Source of the DNA: an uncultured Dorea sp.
Lineage (GTDB): Bacteria > Bacillota > Clostridia > Lachnospirales > Lachnospiraceae
Assembly: GCA_948602995.1 (NCBI GenBank)
Contig: CAPEBR010000008.1
Coordinates: forward strand, 1 to 64,000
Direction: 5' to 3'
Length of the DNA stretch: 64,000 bases
Positions 17,314 through 25,222 of the stretch are shown here, piece by piece. Under the pieces are notes generated by a model. That model worked only from the letters and a program-made list of their open reading frames with translations, was not told where the DNA came from and did not search any database. Positions within the stretch are counted from its first letter, which is position 1; every line of letters starts with the position of its first letter. The position numbers and the translations under genes are program-made.

Positions 17314-18477
17314 ATGAAGGTCGTAATCGCAATGGATTCTTTTAAGGGGAGTATGAGTTCTATGGAGGCGGGGAATGCCGTAAAGGCAGGGATTGAAAAG
17401 GCATGTTCTGCGAATATTGTTGTAAAGTCTCTGGCTGACGGTGGGGAAGGGACGGTTGAGGCATTGGTGGAAGGTCTGGGCGGAGAGTGTGTATCCATGG
17501 AGGTGACAGGCCCGCTAGGGGCAAAAACCAGTGCAAAGTATGGGATCCTTGGAGATAAACGGACGGCGGTGCTAGAGATGGCAGAGGCATCCGGGATCAT
17601 CTTGGTAAAAAGAGAAGAACTGGATCCATCCAGGGCGACTACATATGGTGTCGGCGAGATGATTCTGGATGCAGTCAGGCGGGGATGCCGTGAATTTATC
17701 ATTGGTATTGGCGGAAGCGCTACAAGCGAAGGCGGAGCAGGCATGCTCCAGGCACTGGGCTACGAGATCATGGACGCAGGAGGCAGACCTGTCAGACCAG
17801 GGATTCAGGATCTGGACAGGATTGCGTCCATCACTGCAGGGCATGTTCCTAAAGAATTAAAGGAATGCCATTTCAGCATTGCCTGTGATGTGAAAAACCC
17901 GCTTTGCGGCGAGAATGGGGCAGTGTATGTATTCGGGCCGCAAAAGGGGGTTAAGGAAGAGGAAAGGCAGAATTTTGATGATAAATTGAAGCACTTTGCA
18001 GATAAGACTCAGGAATTTACCGGCAGGGATTACAGAACGGCAGAAGGTGCAGGTGCGGCAGGAGGACTTGGTTTTGCGTTCCTCAGCTACCTTCCCAATG
18101 TGGAATTAAAGTCCGGAATTGATATTGTTTTGGATGCAATCCGGCTGGAGGAGGAAGTGAAAGACGCAGATATCGTCGTCACAGGGGAAGGATGCCTGGA
18201 TTTTCAGACTGCCATGGGCAAGGCTCCGGTGGGAGTGGCCCGGCTTGCGAAAAAGTACGGTGCGAAAGTGTTCGCTTTTGCCGGCGGCGTCACGAAGGAT
18301 GCAGGAGAATGTAACGCAGCGGGGATTGACGCGTTTTTTCCAATTGTCCGGGAAGTGACTACACTGGATGAGGCCATGGTTCCTGAGAATGCAAAAGAGA
18401 ATATGGTTTTGGCTGTGGAGCAGGTATTCCGGGTAATCAATCTGTATACAGGAAGTTTTTCCCGTTTTTGGATTTAG
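17314..18477 (+). CDS. glxK: Glycerate kinase (GarK/GlxK type)
   Basis: A 387-residue glycerate 2-kinase that phosphorylates D-glycerate with ATP, feeding glycolysis. The N-terminus KVVIAMDSFKGSMSS is the family signature, followed by ADGGEGT, and by GIGGSATSEGGAGML, where most members have ATNDGG; the change N-D to S-E is conservative. DVKNPLCGENGA and GAAGGLGFAFL complete the pattern. ATG 17314 follows GAGGAGG. It seems to be a single-gene unit. Confidence 0.92.
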   Translation: MKVVIAMDSFKGSMSSMEAGNAVKAGIEKACSANIVVKSLADGGEGTVEALVEGLGGECVSMEVTGPLGAKTSAKYGILGDKRTAVLEMAEASGIILVKREELDPSRATTYGVGEMILDAVRRGCREFIIGIGGSATSEGGAGMLQALGYEIMDAGGRPVRPGIQDLDRIASITAGHVPKELKECHFSIACDVKNPLCGENGAVYVFGPQKGVKEEERQNFDDKLKHFADKTQEFTGRDYRTAEGAGAAGGLGFAFLSYLPNVELKSGIDIVLDAIRLEEEVKDADIVVTGEGCLDFQTAMGKAPVGVARLAKKYGAKVFAFAGGVTKDAGECNAAGIDAFFPIVREVTTLDEAMVPENAKENMVLAVEQVFRVINLYTGSFSRFWI

Positions 18478-18619
18478 ACATTGGGCAAGTATCTGATGGT
18501 ATGAGATACACACCTATGAAATATGAGCAGAATTTTAAGAAAGAATTTCATGTTTTTTAAAATTCTTCTAAATATATGTGCTAAACTTAGCTTGACAAAC
18601 ACAAGAAAGAGGTGGAAAA

Positions 18620-19225
18620 ATGCTTTTAATGTTAATTATTCCAATTATTTTAACAATAGCTCCAGTAATGGTATATCAAACAGTCATGTTATTAGGTAAG
18701 AAAAAGTCCACATCTACACATTATGTATGGACGTATATTATGATGATTTATGTATGGCTTGTTATTTCTGTTACTGGAATAGGCTCTATATGGGATATGA
18801 TTTCAAAAGGTGGGCTGATAGCTGTTTTTCAACAGGCTAATATTAGTTTAATACCTTTTCAATCAGAGGGTATGTTCACATATTGTATGAACGTAATCAT
18901 GCTTATGCCTTTAGGGTTTTTACTTCCCTATATTTGGAAGAACTTTAGAAATCCTTTGAAAGTGACTTTAACTGGTTTCTTATTTTCTGCCTTTATTGAA
19001 TTTGCACAGCTGCCAACTAACAGATTAGTGGATATTGATGATTTAATGATGAATACATTAGGTGCAATTTTAGGCTATGTAGTATGGAGAGTGATAGGAA
19101 AATATTTTTTCAATAAGAAAGAGAAACAACGTACTATTTCATTAGGGAAATGTGAACCTGTTATTTATCTGTCTTTAGCCTGTATCTGTAATTTCTTGTT
19201 ATATAGTTGGACATGGTTTTTTTGA
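18620..19225 (+). CDS. VanZ-like membrane protein
   Basis: A 201-residue membrane protein with five to six hydrophobic segments. The central NVIMLMPLGFLLPY, the following EFAQLPTNRLVDIDDLMMNTLG and the GY after it are the VanZ-family signature (E, Q, D, N and G positions). VanZ proteins modestly raise teicoplanin resistance in enterococci; in other bacteria their role is not known. AAAGAGGTGG precedes ATG 18620. The region 18.6-20.1 kb is more AT-rich than its neighbours and may have come from outside. Confidence 0.8.
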   Translation: MLLMLIIPIILTIAPVMVYQTVMLLGKKKSTSTHYVWTYIMMIYVWLVISVTGIGSIWDMISKGGLIAVFQQANISLIPFQSEGMFTYCMNVIMLMPLGFLLPYIWKNFRNPLKVTLTGFLFSAFIEFAQLPTNRLVDIDDLMMNTLGAILGYVVWRVIGKYFFNKKEKQRTISLGKCEPVIYLSLACICNFLLYSWTWFF

Positions 19226-19263
19226 AGTTCAAAATCTCAATCGATGGAGCGATCCGACCATGT

Positions 19264-19292
19264 TGTCGGGAAAATCCTTAAGATTTTTCCGA
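19264..19292 (+). repeat. Hairpin after the VanZ gene
   Basis: GTCGGGAAAATC and GATTTTTCCGAC form a 12-bp stem (one mismatch at most) around a 5-nt loop, between the VanZ gene and the next start. No long T-run follows; it may slow transcription or stabilise RNA. Confidence 0.5.
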
Positions 19293-19309
19293 CAGAGAAA
19301 GGAATTGTA

Positions 19310-19714
19310 ATGAAAACAAAAAATAAGAAAAAACATCTATTACGTATTATAGTCTCATTCATTATGATTCTTTTTGCTATGTGTCTGGCTATGAATGTGC
19401 TCCTTTATGGCAATTCCAGACTTTATGAATTCTCAGATAAGACATCTATAATTGAAACAAGGGGAATCTCGGAAAGCATTGATACCTCTGAAGAAAGCAG
19501 TAATACGATCTGTTTTAAGCTTTCGCTTCTAGACAAAAACGATTTACATACTGAAGATATAACTAGCCCCATACCTATGCCTGCTGCTTTCTCCAATGGA
19601 TTTTGCCTGCTGTCTTTTCTTACTATAGTTTTTCTCCTTTTCTTTTTGACTTTATTTATATTATTGCCGGATGGATGCACATTAATTAATCAGAAGGTCC
19701 GTTTGGACAATTGA
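19310..19714 (+). CDS. Hypothetical protein with two membrane segments
   Basis: A 134-residue protein of unknown family. A basic start (MKTKNKKKHLLR) leads into a membrane segment (residues about 13-33), then an outside loop of about 60 residues rich in Ser, Thr and Glu, then a second very hydrophobic segment (about residues 100-122) and a short tail. Both ends would be cytoplasmic. AGAAAGGAATTG precedes ATG 19310; upstream in-frame sequence to 19244 includes the hairpin and is unlikely to be coding. It may form a unit with the VanZ gene and the small ORF at 19779. Confidence 0.5.
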   Translation: MKTKNKKKHLLRIIVSFIMILFAMCLAMNVLLYGNSRLYEFSDKTSIIETRGISESIDTSEESSNTICFKLSLLDKNDLHTEDITSPIPMPAAFSNGFCLLSFLTIVFLLFFLTLFILLPDGCTLINQKVRLDN

Positions 19715-19778
19715 ATCAACTCCTATTCAACTCATTGTAAGCGTGAAGAAAAGCAGAGATTGAATTGGAGGAATATGA

Positions 19779-19946
19779 ATGAAAGAAAAGATATATAAAC
19801 TGTTTCTTATCCTGATGGTGAGTCTGTCTTTAGGTTCGGGTCCCATAGCCCAGAACGAGGTACGCAAGATGCTTGAAGCTTTTACAGAAACAGGTAGTAT
19901 ACAGGTGCAGGAACTTGGTGAAGAAGATGAGCCAGGGGAAATTTAA
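19779..19946 (+). CDS. Small exported peptide, hypothetical
   Basis: A 55-residue open frame (MKEKIYKLFLILMVSLSLG...) with a clear signal-peptide-like hydrophobic N-terminus and an acidic C-terminal half. TTGGAGGAAT lies 9 nt upstream. Its stop touches the 42-bp palindrome that follows. Too short for family assignment. It could be a secreted signalling peptide; it could also be the start of a longer gene lost by insertion of the palindrome. Confidence 0.4.
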   Translation: MKEKIYKLFLILMVSLSLGSGPIAQNEVRKMLEAFTETGSIQVQELGEEDEPGEI

Positions 19947-19947
19947 C

Positions 19948-19989
19948 AATCGGGGACGGGGTAAAATTAATTTTACCCCGTCCCCGATT
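19948..19989. repeat. Perfect 42-bp palindrome (GGGGACGGGGT type), copy 2
   Basis: AATCGGGGACGGGGTAAAATT is followed directly by its exact complement. It shares the GGGACGGGG core with copies 1 and 3 but differs at the centre (TAAAATTAATTTTA), so the arms are kept in pairing by matching changes. Confidence 0.85.
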
Positions 19990-20069
19990 TCGGATGATTC
20001 TGAAATAATTGGGGTTTTCTTCCTTTTTTTCGAAATCTATGCACAAATTTATATTTTTTAAATTATTGC

Positions 20070-20099
20070 TTGTCAATTCTGACCTATTATGTATATAAT
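20070..20099 (+). promoter_or_regulatory. Promoter of the FapA-like gene
   Basis: TTGTCA (20070-20075) and TATAAT (20094-20099) with an 18-nt spacer. A hairpin GTAACTG...CAGTTAC (20110-20136) follows in the leader. Confidence 0.55.
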
Positions 20100-20109
20100 A
20101 TAAATATAA

Positions 20110-20136
20110 GTAACTGTTACATACCTTTACAGTTAC
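20110..20136 (+). promoter_or_regulatory. Leader hairpin upstream of the FapA-like gene
   Basis: GTAACTG (20110-20116) and CAGTTAC (20130-20136) form a perfect 7-bp stem, 38 nt before the start. One of six similar leader stems in the window. Confidence 0.45.
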
Positions 20137-20174
20137 ATGTATTGATACTCCATGTTAAAGGAGGTGACGAATGC

Positions 20175-21932
20175 ATGGAATTCAAACATCCTATTTTTGT
20201 TCGTTTATTTGGTTCGAAATCAAAAGAAAGTGCAGAGGAAGCGATTCTGGAGCAGCAGCTGCCAGAAGAGGAAAAGGTTCTTTCTCCCCAGCCATCTCCT
20301 GTCGGTGTTGCGATAGATCTTCCAGTGGATCACGCGCTGTATCAGCTTTATGATCTGCGGGTTTCACAGTCAGGGCAGCTTTCGCGTCCCCAGCTTTTAT
20401 TAGAAGGCTGTGAAGACCTGTCCAGGGAAGAACAGCGGCGTGAGCTTGGGCGTATCGGGAGTATGATTACAGAGGCCTCTGTCTCACGTCTTAAGGAAGC
20501 TGCCACGAAGCCTCCTGAGGCATCTGAGATTTCCGGGGATCAGGAGAACTTTGGGGACCAGGAGAACTCCGGGGATCAGGAGATTCCCCCTGTAGAGATG
20601 GATGCACATCCGTTGGTTTTTGTTGCTAATAACAAGATGGCGGCATGGCTTATGGTTCTTCCGCCGTTAGGAAACGGAAAAGAGCTGGACCGCGAACTCC
20701 TGGACAATGCATTAAAGGAGCAGGGAGTCGCTTACGGTATAGATGAGGAACTTCTGGACCGGCTTCCCGGGGACCAGAAACGTTACTTTCATATCTTTCC
20801 GGTTGCGAAGGGAAAAACAGCGCATCACGGAAAGGACGGTTATATCGAAGAATTTTTTGCCCGTTCTATTGAACGGAAATTTGTAGTTGACGAGCACGAC
20901 CGGGTAGATTATACATCACTGAACCTTTTCCAAAGTGTAGAAAAGGGCGGCATCATCTGTCAGGCTATTGAGCCCACAGCCGGAGAGCCAGGAAGAACTG
21001 TGCTGGATCAGGAGATTCCTGCAAAGGACGGAAAAGCAGTTTCGCTAAACAAAGGAATGAATACAGAACTCAGTGAGGATGGAAGCAGGCTTTTAGCTTC
21101 CCAGGACGGACATGTAGAATACAGCGGACAGGGGTTTCAGGTGCGGTCTGCACTGGAGATTGCCGAGAATGTAGATTATTCTACAGGAAACATCAATTAC
21201 ATGGGAGACGTCCACATCCGGGGAAATGTGTGCGGCGGTTTCAGTGTCCGTGCCATGGGCAATATCCGTGTAGATGGAGTCGTGGAATCTGGCAGTGTAG
21301 ATGCTGGCGGTGATCTGGTGGTGGCAAAGGGAATTGTAGGAAGTTCCAGGTCCATCATCCGGGCCAGGAAGAATGTTTATGCCAGATATCTTGAAAATAC
21401 CATCGTTCATGCAGGAGGAAATCTTCATGCCGACTGTATCGTTAACAGTAGTGTCTATTGTGATGGAGAGATACAGGTTCACTCGGGGCGGGGAATCATT
21501 ATCGGCGGCAAAATCCGGGCATCCAGAAAGGTCTCTGCCAAAGTAATCGGTTCCAAGATGGAAAGTCAGACTGCAATTTATTTAGGCGGTCTGCCCTCTG
21601 CGGAATATGAGATCAACCATCTGAGGATGGAGGTCGAAGAATATGACAATGAGATGGAAAAGCTGGAGCGCCAGCCTGACAGCCCCAATAAGATCCAGCG
21701 TATGAGCAAGCTTCGTTTCGACCAGTCTGTAGGCAGGATGAAGCTGGCACAGATTGAAAAGGACTGGGAGGCTTCAAAGAAAAAGCTGGAAAACCAGGGA
21801 GGAGCACGGCTGGAATGCGAGATTGCTTATCCCGGCATGCTTCTGACCATCGGCGAGGTATCCTGCCGACTGGACAATGAGACATCGATGTGCCACGCAA
21901 GACTGGTGGGCGATGAAATCCTATTTCTGTGA
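20175..21932 (+). CDS. FapA/DUF342-domain protein
   Basis: A 585-residue protein. The first 140 residues are acidic and low in complexity, with GDQEN repeats near residues 118-135. From about residue 145 follow the FapA N-terminal region, then the right-handed beta-helix typical of DUF342 (VDYSTGNINYMGDVHIRGNV and later GVVESGSVDAGGDLVVAKGI), and a C-terminal coiled coil with a short beta tail. FapA was linked to flagellar assembly, but most Clostridia carry DUF342 proteins without flagellar genes nearby, and none are seen here. ATG 20175 is chosen due to AAAGGAGGTGA; the frame is open to 20070 but passes the leader hairpin. Confidence 0.8.
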   Translation: MEFKHPIFVRLFGSKSKESAEEAILEQQLPEEEKVLSPQPSPVGVAIDLPVDHALYQLYDLRVSQSGQLSRPQLLLEGCEDLSREEQRRELGRIGSMITEASVSRLKEAATKPPEASEISGDQENFGDQENSGDQEIPPVEMDAHPLVFVANNKMAAWLMVLPPLGNGKELDRELLDNALKEQGVAYGIDEELLDRLPGDQKRYFHIFPVAKGKTAHHGKDGYIEEFFARSIERKFVVDEHDRVDYTSLNLFQSVEKGGIICQAIEPTAGEPGRTVLDQEIPAKDGKAVSLNKGMNTELSEDGSRLLASQDGHVEYSGQGFQVRSALEIAENVDYSTGNINYMGDVHIRGNVCGGFSVRAMGNIRVDGVVESGSVDAGGDLVVAKGIVGSSRSIIRARKNVYARYLENTIVHAGGNLHADCIVNSSVYCDGEIQVHSGRGIIIGGKIRASRKVSAKVIGSKMESQTAIYLGGLPSAEYEINHLRMEVEEYDNEMEKLERQPDSPNKIQRMSKLRFDQSVGRMKLAQIEKDWEASKKKLENQGGARLECEIAYPGMLLTIGEVSCRLDNETSMCHARLVGDEILFL

Positions 21933-21948
21933 CAGAGAGGGCTTTCTT

Positions 21949-22068
21949 ACGGTCTTTGCATTTACTACACAGACCGTAAGAAAATGATTCAGGTGTGAGC
22001 AAATCCCATTCGCGGAGCGAATTTTAGATGGATTCGTGAATGTTACTGGTCACGGAGTGAACAGTAAC
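21949..22068 (+). repeat. Interspersed repeat A, copy 2 (left end lost)
   Basis: This copy shares the ACGGTCT...ACAGACCGTAAG hairpin, the AAATCCCATTCGCGGAGCGAA segment and the right end GTGAACAGTAAC (22057-22068) with copies 1 and 3. The left inverted end is missing or degraded. It lies just after the FapA-like gene. Confidence 0.75.
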
Positions 22069-22107
22069 CCTCGGACGCCCTGCAGCAAGAATAATTCGAA
22101 TACATGC

Positions 22108-22136
22108 TTGACAATTATTTCCACGGATGGTATATT
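22108..22136 (+). promoter_or_regulatory. Promoter of the mntP riboswitch transcript
   Basis: TTGACA (22108-22113), 17 nt, TATATT (22131-22136): a near-consensus sigma-A promoter just upstream of the yybP-ykoY element. Confidence 0.75.
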
Positions 22137-22144
22137 AAGTATCA

Positions 22145-22226
22145 AATTCCGTGAGGGAGTAGCGGGCGCACAGACTGCGTAGCAAGTCAACATACTGGTT
22201 ATTCTGACCTGGCTTGTTTTAAATTG
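22145..22226 (+). ncRNA. yybP-ykoY manganese riboswitch
   Basis: The leader carries the conserved GGGAGTAGC (from about 22155), AGTCAAC at 22183-22200 and the closing GACCTGGC near 22206, the marks of the yybP-ykoY class. This class binds Mn2+ directly at a cross-helix loop and turns on Mn2+ exporters. The following gene is mntP, exactly the expected target, and a terminator lies between them. Expected behaviour: Mn2+ binding prevents terminator formation and raises mntP expression. Confidence 0.85.
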
Positions 22227-22227
22227 C

Positions 22228-22270
22228 GAGACTCATGTATAACTGTAAAGCTATACAGAGAGTCTCTTTT
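22228..22270 (+). terminator. Riboswitch-controlled terminator before mntP
   Basis: GAGACT (22228-22233) and AGTCTC (22261-22266) enclose an inner TGTATA...TATACA stem and are followed by TTTTTAT. This is the expression platform of the Mn2+ riboswitch. Confidence 0.75.
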
Positions 22271-22276
22271 TATGTA

Positions 22277-22323
22277 AAACCAGAATTCTGATTGAGCGGA
22301 CAGTTATATCGGAATTCTGGTTT
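22277..22323 (+). promoter_or_regulatory. Second hairpin in the mntP leader
   Basis: AAACCAGAATTC (22277-22288) pairs perfectly with GAATTCTGGTTT (22312-22323), followed by ATTTTATT and then the ribosome site TAGGAGG. A 12-bp stem placed between the terminator and the mntP start; it may serve as a second gate or protect the 5' end after read-through. Confidence 0.6.
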
Positions 22324-22348
22324 ATTTTATTACATAGGAGGATGTCAG

Positions 22349-22942
22349 ATGAAGATGGATTTTATATTTCTTTTCAACAGTATTTTGCTTGGTGCGGGTC
22401 TCGCTATGGATGCTTTTTCTGTGTCTTTGGCCAATGGTCTGAATGAGCCTGGAATGAAGAAGAGAAAAATGTGCGCAGTTGCAGGGGTATTTGCAGTTTT
22501 TCAGGCAGTAATGCCTATGACAGGGTGGTTTTTTGTTCATACAATTGCCCGGTATTTCAGGATGTTTGAAAGACTGATTCCATGGATTGCTCTTCTGCTT
22601 CTTGGATGGATCGGTGGAAATATGCTGTACGAGGGAATACATAATCAGGATGCTGAAAATCCGGGGACAGAACATACAGGGATAGGGCTGGCGGTGCTTT
22701 TTATACAGGGGATTGCAACGTCCATTGATGCCCTGTCTGTAGGATTTACAATTGCAGGATACCAGCTTCTGATGGCATTTGCGGCTGCTATGATTATTGC
22801 AGCGGTTACCTTTGTGATCTGCATGTGCGGACTTGTAATCGGGAAGAAATTCGGCACGAGGCTTGCGAATAAGGCCCAGGTTCTTGGAGGATCTATCCTG
22901 GTTGTGATGGGGGCTGAGATTTTTATTGCAGGAGTCTTTTAA
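22349..22942 (+). CDS. mntP: Manganese efflux pump MntP
   Basis: A 197-residue membrane protein with six hydrophobic helices arranged as two repeats. GLAMDAFSVSLANG near residue 17 and the second copy TSIDALSVGFTIAGY in the latter half, each with the conserved Asp in the membrane, are the MntP signature. It exports Mn2+ across the cytoplasmic membrane. TAGGAGG precedes ATG 22349. Control by the yybP-ykoY riboswitch upstream supports the function. It stands alone, followed by repeat B copy 2 and a convergent gene. Confidence 0.93.
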   Translation: MKMDFIFLFNSILLGAGLAMDAFSVSLANGLNEPGMKKRKMCAVAGVFAVFQAVMPMTGWFFVHTIARYFRMFERLIPWIALLLLGWIGGNMLYEGIHNQDAENPGTEHTGIGLAVLFIQGIATSIDALSVGFTIAGYQLLMAFAAAMIIAAVTFVICMCGLVIGKKFGTRLANKAQVLGGSILVVMGAEIFIAGVF

Positions 22943-22949
22943 AGGTTTC

Positions 22950-23060
22950 TGTTTACGGCGCCGTGCACTTTGCTGCACGACGCCTGGGCCGATCAAGTGG
23001 CGGCTTCCAGTATCCAGCCCCTCGTTTAAAAGCGACTATTAGATGGGCTGGCTGCGTCCA
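22950..23060 (+). repeat. Interspersed repeat B, copy 2
   Basis: Diverged copy of 15524-15621: CGTGCA...TGCACG hairpin, then ATCCAGCCCCTCG and the answering GGGCTGG. It lies between the 3' ends of mntP and the convergent oligopeptide-binding gene, and may work as a bidirectional terminator. Confidence 0.65.
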
Positions 23061-23068
23061 CTGCTTTT

Positions 23069-24847
23069 TTATTGATGGGTCTTCTCTACTGCCGTCCAGT
23101 CTGGAAATCCGTTTCCAGATACCAGATAATTTTTCACCGTATGGGATAGAAAGGTCAGGTTATGCTCTAGGTATACCGGCGCTATTACTGCGCCCTGCAC
23201 AAGCAGCCGTTCCATTTTCAGATAAATGGAGGCTAATTCCTTATCATTGCTGGTAGTGAGGGTTTCATCACACAGCCTTTTAAATTTTCTGGATGCATTG
23301 TTGTTCCATCCGGTTTTGGAGGCATTAAAATATCCGCTTTCCGGATTAAAAAGCTTTAGAATCGCACCTGGCTCGTTGTAGTAGGGACTCCATCCTGCGG
23401 CTGCAATTTCATAATCTCCGGTATCAACCTTTTCCCACATTTCATCCCATTCCATCCTGCTGATTTCTACATGGATTCCGAGAGTCTTTTCCCAGGTCTC
23501 CTTGTAGATTCCGGCTAGCTTTTCTGAAACCTCATCTGTCCCCCGGCTTGCAAAACGGATGGTTACCGCAGAGGTATCTGTGGGCTTTCCAAGCTCTTTT
23601 AAACCGTCTTCAAAAAGTGCTTTCGGCTCTTTTTCGTTCTCCGTAAGATTGTTTACAAAATCATTTTTACCCTTTACGAGTCCGGCATAGCTGTTTTCCC
23701 CGATCATCATGGTATCAGGTATGATGGAATAGAGCGGGCGGCCTCCTCCAGGAAGTGCATCGGCAAGTGCCTGCCGGGGAGATGAGGCAGACAGTGCCTG
23801 CCGGATCTTCATGTTAGACAGAAGCTCGTGATTCAGATTAAACATCAGAAATTCCGGAGCGCCGTCCGGAACAATCCGGACCCGGGAGATACCGGCTTTT
23901 TTAATCTGTGCAGTCAGCTCTGGATCAGAGAGTGAAACAACATCAAGTCGTCCGTTTATGAATAACCGGACAGCATCCTCCGGATCCAGGATCACTTTTT
24001 GCACGATTTTGTCAAGCTTTATATTGTCTGCATCCCAGTAGCTTTCATTTTTCGTTACAACGAGCTCTTTGTCCTGTACCCAGGAGGCTGCCTCAAAAGG
24101 GCCGCTGCAGATAATTTTATCCACAGCAGAGCCATATGCCTCGCCCCATTCTTCATATTTATCCTGCCTTACAGGGTAGACATTTGCCGCAAGCTCTAAA
24201 AAGAAGGGGGAGGGACGTTCAAGCCGGATTACTAAGGTCCGGTTATTTTTTGCAGTTACTTTGATATCCTGGGCGGTATGTCTGCCATTGCCATGCAGCG
24301 CGGCACTGAAGTTTTTTATGATCCCGTCAAAAAGCCATGCATTTACGGCAGCAGCCTTTGGATCTGCCATCAGCCGGAACGTATATTCGAAATCCTTTGC
24401 CGTAAGGCGTACGCCGTCACTCCATTTTGCATCTTTGCGGAGATGGAAGGTGTAGGTCTTCCCGTTCTTGCTGATGTCCCAGCTTTTTGCTGCAGCCGGA
24501 ATGATCCTGGAGGTATCCCCTGGACCGCAGACATTGCGCACCAGGGGCTCACAGATCATGTTATATGCCTGGTTGTCAGCCTCTGATGCATTCGTAACCG
24601 GATTCAGGCCTGCCACCTCGCTGTCCACACTGTAACAGAAGCTATTCTCTGTTTCTTCCAGTTCCTCCATCCACAAAAGATCTTCATCTTCTGGTGCGTG
24701 TTCCGCTTCACCGGCATCCTGCTGCCGGGTGATCTCTTCCTGGTTTGTTTTTTTGTGATCTGCCTTTTCCGTGCTGCATCCATATAAGGAAGCAGACAAG
24801 AGGGCAGCAGACATCATGCAGGCAAGTGCACGTATTTTTATTTTCAT
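23069..24847 (-). CDS. Peptide-type ABC transporter substrate-binding lipoprotein
   Basis: A 592-residue SBP_bac_5 (OppA/DppA) family protein. The N-terminus (MKIKIRALACMMSAALLSASLYGC) is a lipoprotein signal with the lipobox LYGC, so the mature protein hangs on the outer face of the membrane. The family motif appears as PAAAKSWDISKNGKTYTFHLRKDAKWSDG, and KFVLS-like and WAPYYNEP segments follow. No permease or ATPase genes are next to it, so it may serve a system encoded elsewhere. The substrate is likely an oligopeptide but is not shown by the sequence. It is a single-gene unit. Confidence 0.88.
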   Translation of the reverse strand: MKIKIRALACMMSAALLSASLYGCSTEKADHKKTNQEEITRQQDAGEAEHAPEDEDLLWMEELEETENSFCYSVDSEVAGLNPVTNASEADNQAYNMICEPLVRNVCGPGDTSRIIPAAAKSWDISKNGKTYTFHLRKDAKWSDGVRLTAKDFEYTFRLMADPKAAAVNAWLFDGIIKNFSAALHGNGRHTAQDIKVTAKNNRTLVIRLERPSPFFLELAANVYPVRQDKYEEWGEAYGSAVDKIICSGPFEAASWVQDKELVVTKNESYWDADNIKLDKIVQKVILDPEDAVRLFINGRLDVVSLSDPELTAQIKKAGISRVRIVPDGAPEFLMFNLNHELLSNMKIRQALSASSPRQALADALPGGGRPLYSIIPDTMMIGENSYAGLVKGKNDFVNNLTENEKEPKALFEDGLKELGKPTDTSAVTIRFASRGTDEVSEKLAGIYKETWEKTLGIHVEISRMEWDEMWEKVDTGDYEIAAAGWSPYYNEPGAILKLFNPESGYFNASKTGWNNNASRKFKRLCDETLTTSNDKELASIYLKMERLLVQGAVIAPVYLEHNLTFLSHTVKNYLVSGNGFPDWTAVEKTHQ

Positions 24848-24967
24848 AGATGTACTCCTCCCTTATTCATCATCCCGATACACAGATTGTTCCATTTGAC
24901 GTTTGCACTATCTTATCACGGTAAAATCATTACAATCATATCATAAAATTCTATAGGATTCAAATCT

Positions 24968-25015
24968 GCAAATCTGGGACGGGGCATTTTTAAAAATGCC
25001 CCGTCCCCAATTTGC
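24968..25015. repeat. Palindrome of the GGGACGGGGC type, copy 3
   Basis: GCAAATCTGGGACGGGGC...GCCCCGTCCCCAATTTGC is a 48-bp palindrome with two central-arm mismatches (75/74 against 25008/25009). The central GGGACGGGGCATTTTT matches copy 1 exactly. It lies between the divergent 5' ends of the lipoprotein gene and the cobalamin riboswitch. Confidence 0.8.
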
Positions 25016-25023
25016 TTTTTTGC

Positions 25024-25052
25024 TTGACACGGCTGTGAGATTGTGTTAGGGT
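25024..25052 (+). promoter_or_regulatory. Promoter of the orphan cobalamin riboswitch
   Basis: TTGACA (25024-25029), 17 nt, TAGGGT (25047-25052). The -35 is perfect and the -10 is weak. Transcription would begin near 25059, right at the riboswitch. Confidence 0.65.
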
Positions 25053-25062
25053 AAAGATGTAA

Positions 25063-25152
25063 ACACATATTCAGTGGGAATCAGGTGAAAGTCCTGAACG
25101 ATGAGGTCACTGTGAGGAGCATGCTCTGTAGTCAGATTACCTGTTTATGTGT
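25063..25152 (+). ncRNA. Cobalamin riboswitch without a sense target gene
   Basis: The closing stem P1 is ACACATA (25063-25069) with TATGTGT (25146-25152). Inside are the conserved elements GTGGGAATC, AGGTGAAAGTCC, GGTCACTGT and the B12 box AGTCAGATTACCTG. The form is compact, about 90 nt, without long extra stems. A terminator follows at 25223-25258, but the only gene downstream (25385-27208) runs in the opposite direction. The element therefore controls either a small RNA, an antisense transcript into the 3' end of the activator gene, or nothing at all after loss of its gene. Confidence 0.8.
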
Positions 25153-25222
25153 AGAATGGGGCTTCCATCCAAAGCGAAACATTCTATTGATGATAAGTGT
25201 ATAATTGTCGGAGATAAGATGT

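Noticed and set aside
20175..21932. Flagellar role of the FapA-like protein
   Set aside because: No flagellar or chemotaxis gene is nearby; DUF342 proteins are common in non-motile Clostridia.
22000..22070. Repeat A as a CRISPR or structured regulatory RNA
   Set aside because: Copies are kilobases apart and not regularly spaced; ends are inverted repeats, so a mobile-type repeat fits better.
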